From assembly GCA_003153655.1 (NCBI GenBank), contig PMAK01000052.1, positions 105,102 to 112,611 of the forward strand: DNA of 7,510 nt, in the 5' to 3' direction. The notes beneath the pieces are model-generated. The model did no database searches. It saw nothing but the letters and a program-made list of their open reading frames with translations, and was not told where the DNA came from. The translations under genes were made by a program, and so were the position numbers. This document shows, piece after piece, positions 6,702-7,510 of this stretch (positions within the stretch are counted from its first letter, which is position 1; each line of letters begins with the position of its first letter). Source of the stretch: Phycisphaerales bacterium. Lineage in GTDB: Bacteria > Planctomycetota > Phycisphaerae > Tepidisphaerales > Tepidisphaeraceae.

Positions 6702-6736
6702 TTTTCCACATCCAAAACAGCAACCCTTGTGGATAA
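6702..6736. promoter_or_regulatory. Pair of inverted DnaA-box-like 9-mers
   Basis: TTTTCCACA (6702-6710, plus) fits the relaxed DnaA-box pattern TTWTNCACA. TGTGGATAA (6728-6736) is the exact complement of the strong box TTATCCACA. They face each other 17 bp apart and lie about 120 bp upstream of the dcd -35 element. A weaker 8/9 match, TGTGTATAT, overlaps the dcd -10 (6876-6884). Binding is not shown; two sites are too few to call an origin. Confidence 0.4.
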
Positions 6737-6857
6737 CATGGCCTCCAACACCCTCCAAATTCCCACCCAAAAAATTCTTCGCTAATCTAACCCCCAGTCG
6801 AACCATTTGTTAAGAGCAGATTTGCGTCCCGATACCCAACATTTAGTAAAGTTTTCT

Positions 6858-6885
6858 TTGACGAATACCAGATGTTGTGTATATT
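6858..6885 (+). promoter_or_regulatory. Sigma70-type promoter for dcd
   Basis: TTGACG (-35, 6858-6863, 5/6) and TATATT (-10, 6880-6885, 5/6) are 16 bases apart in an AT-rich stretch. A start near 6892 would give a leader of about 165 nt before the dcd ATG. It is the best promoter in the window. Confidence 0.7.
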
Positions 6886-6891
6886 GCCGGA

Positions 6892-7055
6892 ATCCCGTTA
6901 AGCGGGCCTTTTGGGAAAGTTGGCCCATCGATTTGAGGTTTTGCGGGTTAGTTTGAGAATAAGATAGTAACCGGTATCCGACATCGCCCCACGGCATGTT
7001 TGTGGAGTTTCGTCGCGCCTTGGAAATGTAAAGATCCTGTTCGGGAGGCATCAGT
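6892..7055 (+). promoter_or_regulatory. Long, G-rich, foldable 5' leader of dcd (candidate regulatory RNA)
   Basis: The predicted message has about 165 untranslated bases. Its plus strand is G-rich (22 G to 11 C in 6891-6960), unlike the C-rich flanks. Pairings visible by eye: CCCG 6894-6897 with CGGG 6903-6906; GGGC 6904-6907 with GCCC 6923-6926, continued by CTTT 6908-6911 with AAAG 6916-6919; GGTTA 6946-6950 with TAACC 6968-6972; CCAC 6989-6992 with GTGG 7002-7005; and a weak TCCT 7035-7038 with GGGA 7043-7046 that would cover the Shine-Dalgarno. The first two share bases 6904-6906 and cannot both form. I do not recognise a known riboswitch. An 11-codon frame (6996-7031) lies inside. Confidence 0.45.
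7043..7048 (+). promoter_or_regulatory. Shine-Dalgarno of dcd
   Basis: GGGAGG lies 7 bases before ATG 7056. With the in-frame TAA at 7029-7031 and no other start codon between, it fixes the dcd start. Confidence 0.85.
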
Positions 7056-7510
7056 ATGGGAATCCTTTGCGACAGCCAAATCCGTGAACTCATCGGCATC
7101 GAGCCCTTCGAGGACAACGTCAAACGCCAAGGCAAAATCAGCTATGGCGTCTCCAGCTACGGCTACGACCTCCGCGTCGGCTCCGTCTTCAAAATCTTCA
7201 CCAACGTCAATTCCGAAATCGTCGATCCCAAAAAATTCTCCGAGCGCAGCTTCGTCACCATCGACACCGACGAAACCCGGCAGGATCACGTCCTGATCCC
7301 ACCCAACAGCTTCGCACTCTGCGAAACAGTCGAGATCGTCTCCATGCCGCGCGAATACTTGGCCATCTGCGTAGGCAAAAGCACCTACGCCCGCTGCGGC
7401 ATCATCGTCAACGTCACGCCGTTCGAGCCGGAGTGGGAAGGCTTCGTCACTCTCGAAATCTCCAACACTACCCCGCTGCCCGCCCGCGTCTACGCCAACG
7501 AAGGACTCTG
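7056..7510 (+). CDS. dcd: dCTP deaminase, 3' truncated by the window edge
   Basis: The first 151 residues of an enzyme of usually about 190 are present. It deaminates dCTP to dUTP, feeding dUTP pyrophosphatase and thymidylate synthesis in the cytoplasm. Family landmarks are 'IEPF' (15-18), '[14 protein letters not shown]' (28-41), '[14 protein letters not shown]' (48-61), 'LIPPNSFAL' (80-88), '[20 protein letters not shown]' (107-126) and '[20 protein letters not shown]' (131-150). Ser109 and Arg113 in 'KSTYAR', and Glu134 in 'TLEIS', align with the catalytic Ser, Arg and Glu of the E. coli enzyme. The sequence follows the Chlamydia/Pseudomonas-like variant rather than the E. coli one. It is mono-functional in appearance, though the C-terminal end that would help separate it from bifunctional DCD-DUT forms is missing. 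It has its own promoter and long leader and is not obviously tied to the polysaccharide genes. Confidence 0.95.
   Translation, partial: MGILCDSQIRELIGIEPFEDNVKRQGKISYGVSSYGYDLRVGSVFKIFTNVNSEIVDPKKFSERSFVTIDTDETRQDHVLIPPNSFALCETVEIVSMPREYLAICVGKSTYARCGIIVNVTPFEPEWEGFVTLEISNTTPLPARVYANEGL

Larger units (their letters stand above)
6519..7055. other. Gene-free region between the ligase-like gene and dcd
   Basis: I find no convincing coding frame in these 537 bases. From 6519 to about 6600 it is GC-rich, with GGCCAGC twice (6554-6560 and 6570-6576) and no terminator-like T-run after the ligase-like stop. From about 6600 it becomes AT-richer and holds two DnaA-box-like 9-mers, then the dcd promoter and a G-rich leader. 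The plus strand switches from C-rich to G-rich at about 6870 and back to C-rich inside dcd. Confidence 0.7.

Noticed and set aside
6547..6813. 88-codon frame starting with TTG in the gap before dcd
   Set aside because: There is no Shine-Dalgarno and no domain pattern, it reads through the DnaA-like sites, and its composition is irregular. I treat the region as non-coding.
6702..6884. Chromosomal replication origin
   Set aside because: Only two good DnaA boxes and one weak one, no cluster, no clear unwinding element, and no dnaA, dnaN, gidA or parAB nearby.

Overview
This window looks like chromosomal DNA from a Gram-negative-type bacterium. My best guess is Planctomycetota, possibly a Phycisphaerae-like lineage. 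Three signs point there: the Chlamydia/PVC-like form of dCTP deaminase, the NHFSHRL form of the polyprenyl-phosphate transferase motif, and intergenic repeats of the CACAGAT and CTCTGCG type. I know those repeats from memory in Planctomycetota, Verrucomicrobia and some other phyla. This placement is inference; no ribosomal marker is present. The plus strand is strongly C-rich through most of the window, whichever way the genes point.

Layout. Positions 1-387 hold the end of a DUF421 (YetF/YcaP-like) membrane protein. It converges on, and overlaps by 18 bases, a large minus-strand polytopic membrane glycosyltransferase of the GT39/ArnT-like type (370-1905). Divergent from that is a NeuD/PglD-type sugar O-acyltransferase (1998-2669). 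Next comes a compact self-contained unit: promoter (2692-2720), Shine-Dalgarno, a 60-residue predicted helical-hairpin protein (2743-2925) and a strong intrinsic terminator (2954-2981). Immediately after is a WecA/TagO-type polyprenyl-phosphate sugar-1-phosphate transferase (3002-4138). Its last codons and stop lie inside a near-perfect 33-34-nt inverted repeat (4125-4216), followed by three 9-nt CTCTGCG-type units. An O-antigen ligase/polymerase-like membrane protein with a C-terminal TPR region follows (4269-6518). A 537-bp gene-free region (6519-7055) holds two DnaA-box-like 9-mers, a good sigma70-type promoter and a G-rich leader of about 165 nt that can fold. It leads into dCTP deaminase (dcd), which runs off the right edge.

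How the genes fit together. The GT39-like transferase, the O-acyltransferase, the lipid-linked sugar initiator and the ligase/polymerase are all surface-polysaccharide functions. They could cooperate: initiation on undecaprenyl phosphate, sugar modification, then polymerisation or ligation outside the membrane. The order is not a classical operon, because a terminator, a divergent pair and a repeat interrupt it. dcd belongs to pyrimidine nucleotide metabolism and has its own promoter.

I see no CRISPR array, transposase, phage gene, tRNA or rRNA. The points most worth a second look are the dcd leader with its nearby DnaA-like sites, the repeat that supplies the end of the wecA-like gene and a false start for the next gene, and the small helical-hairpin gene with its own promoter and terminator.
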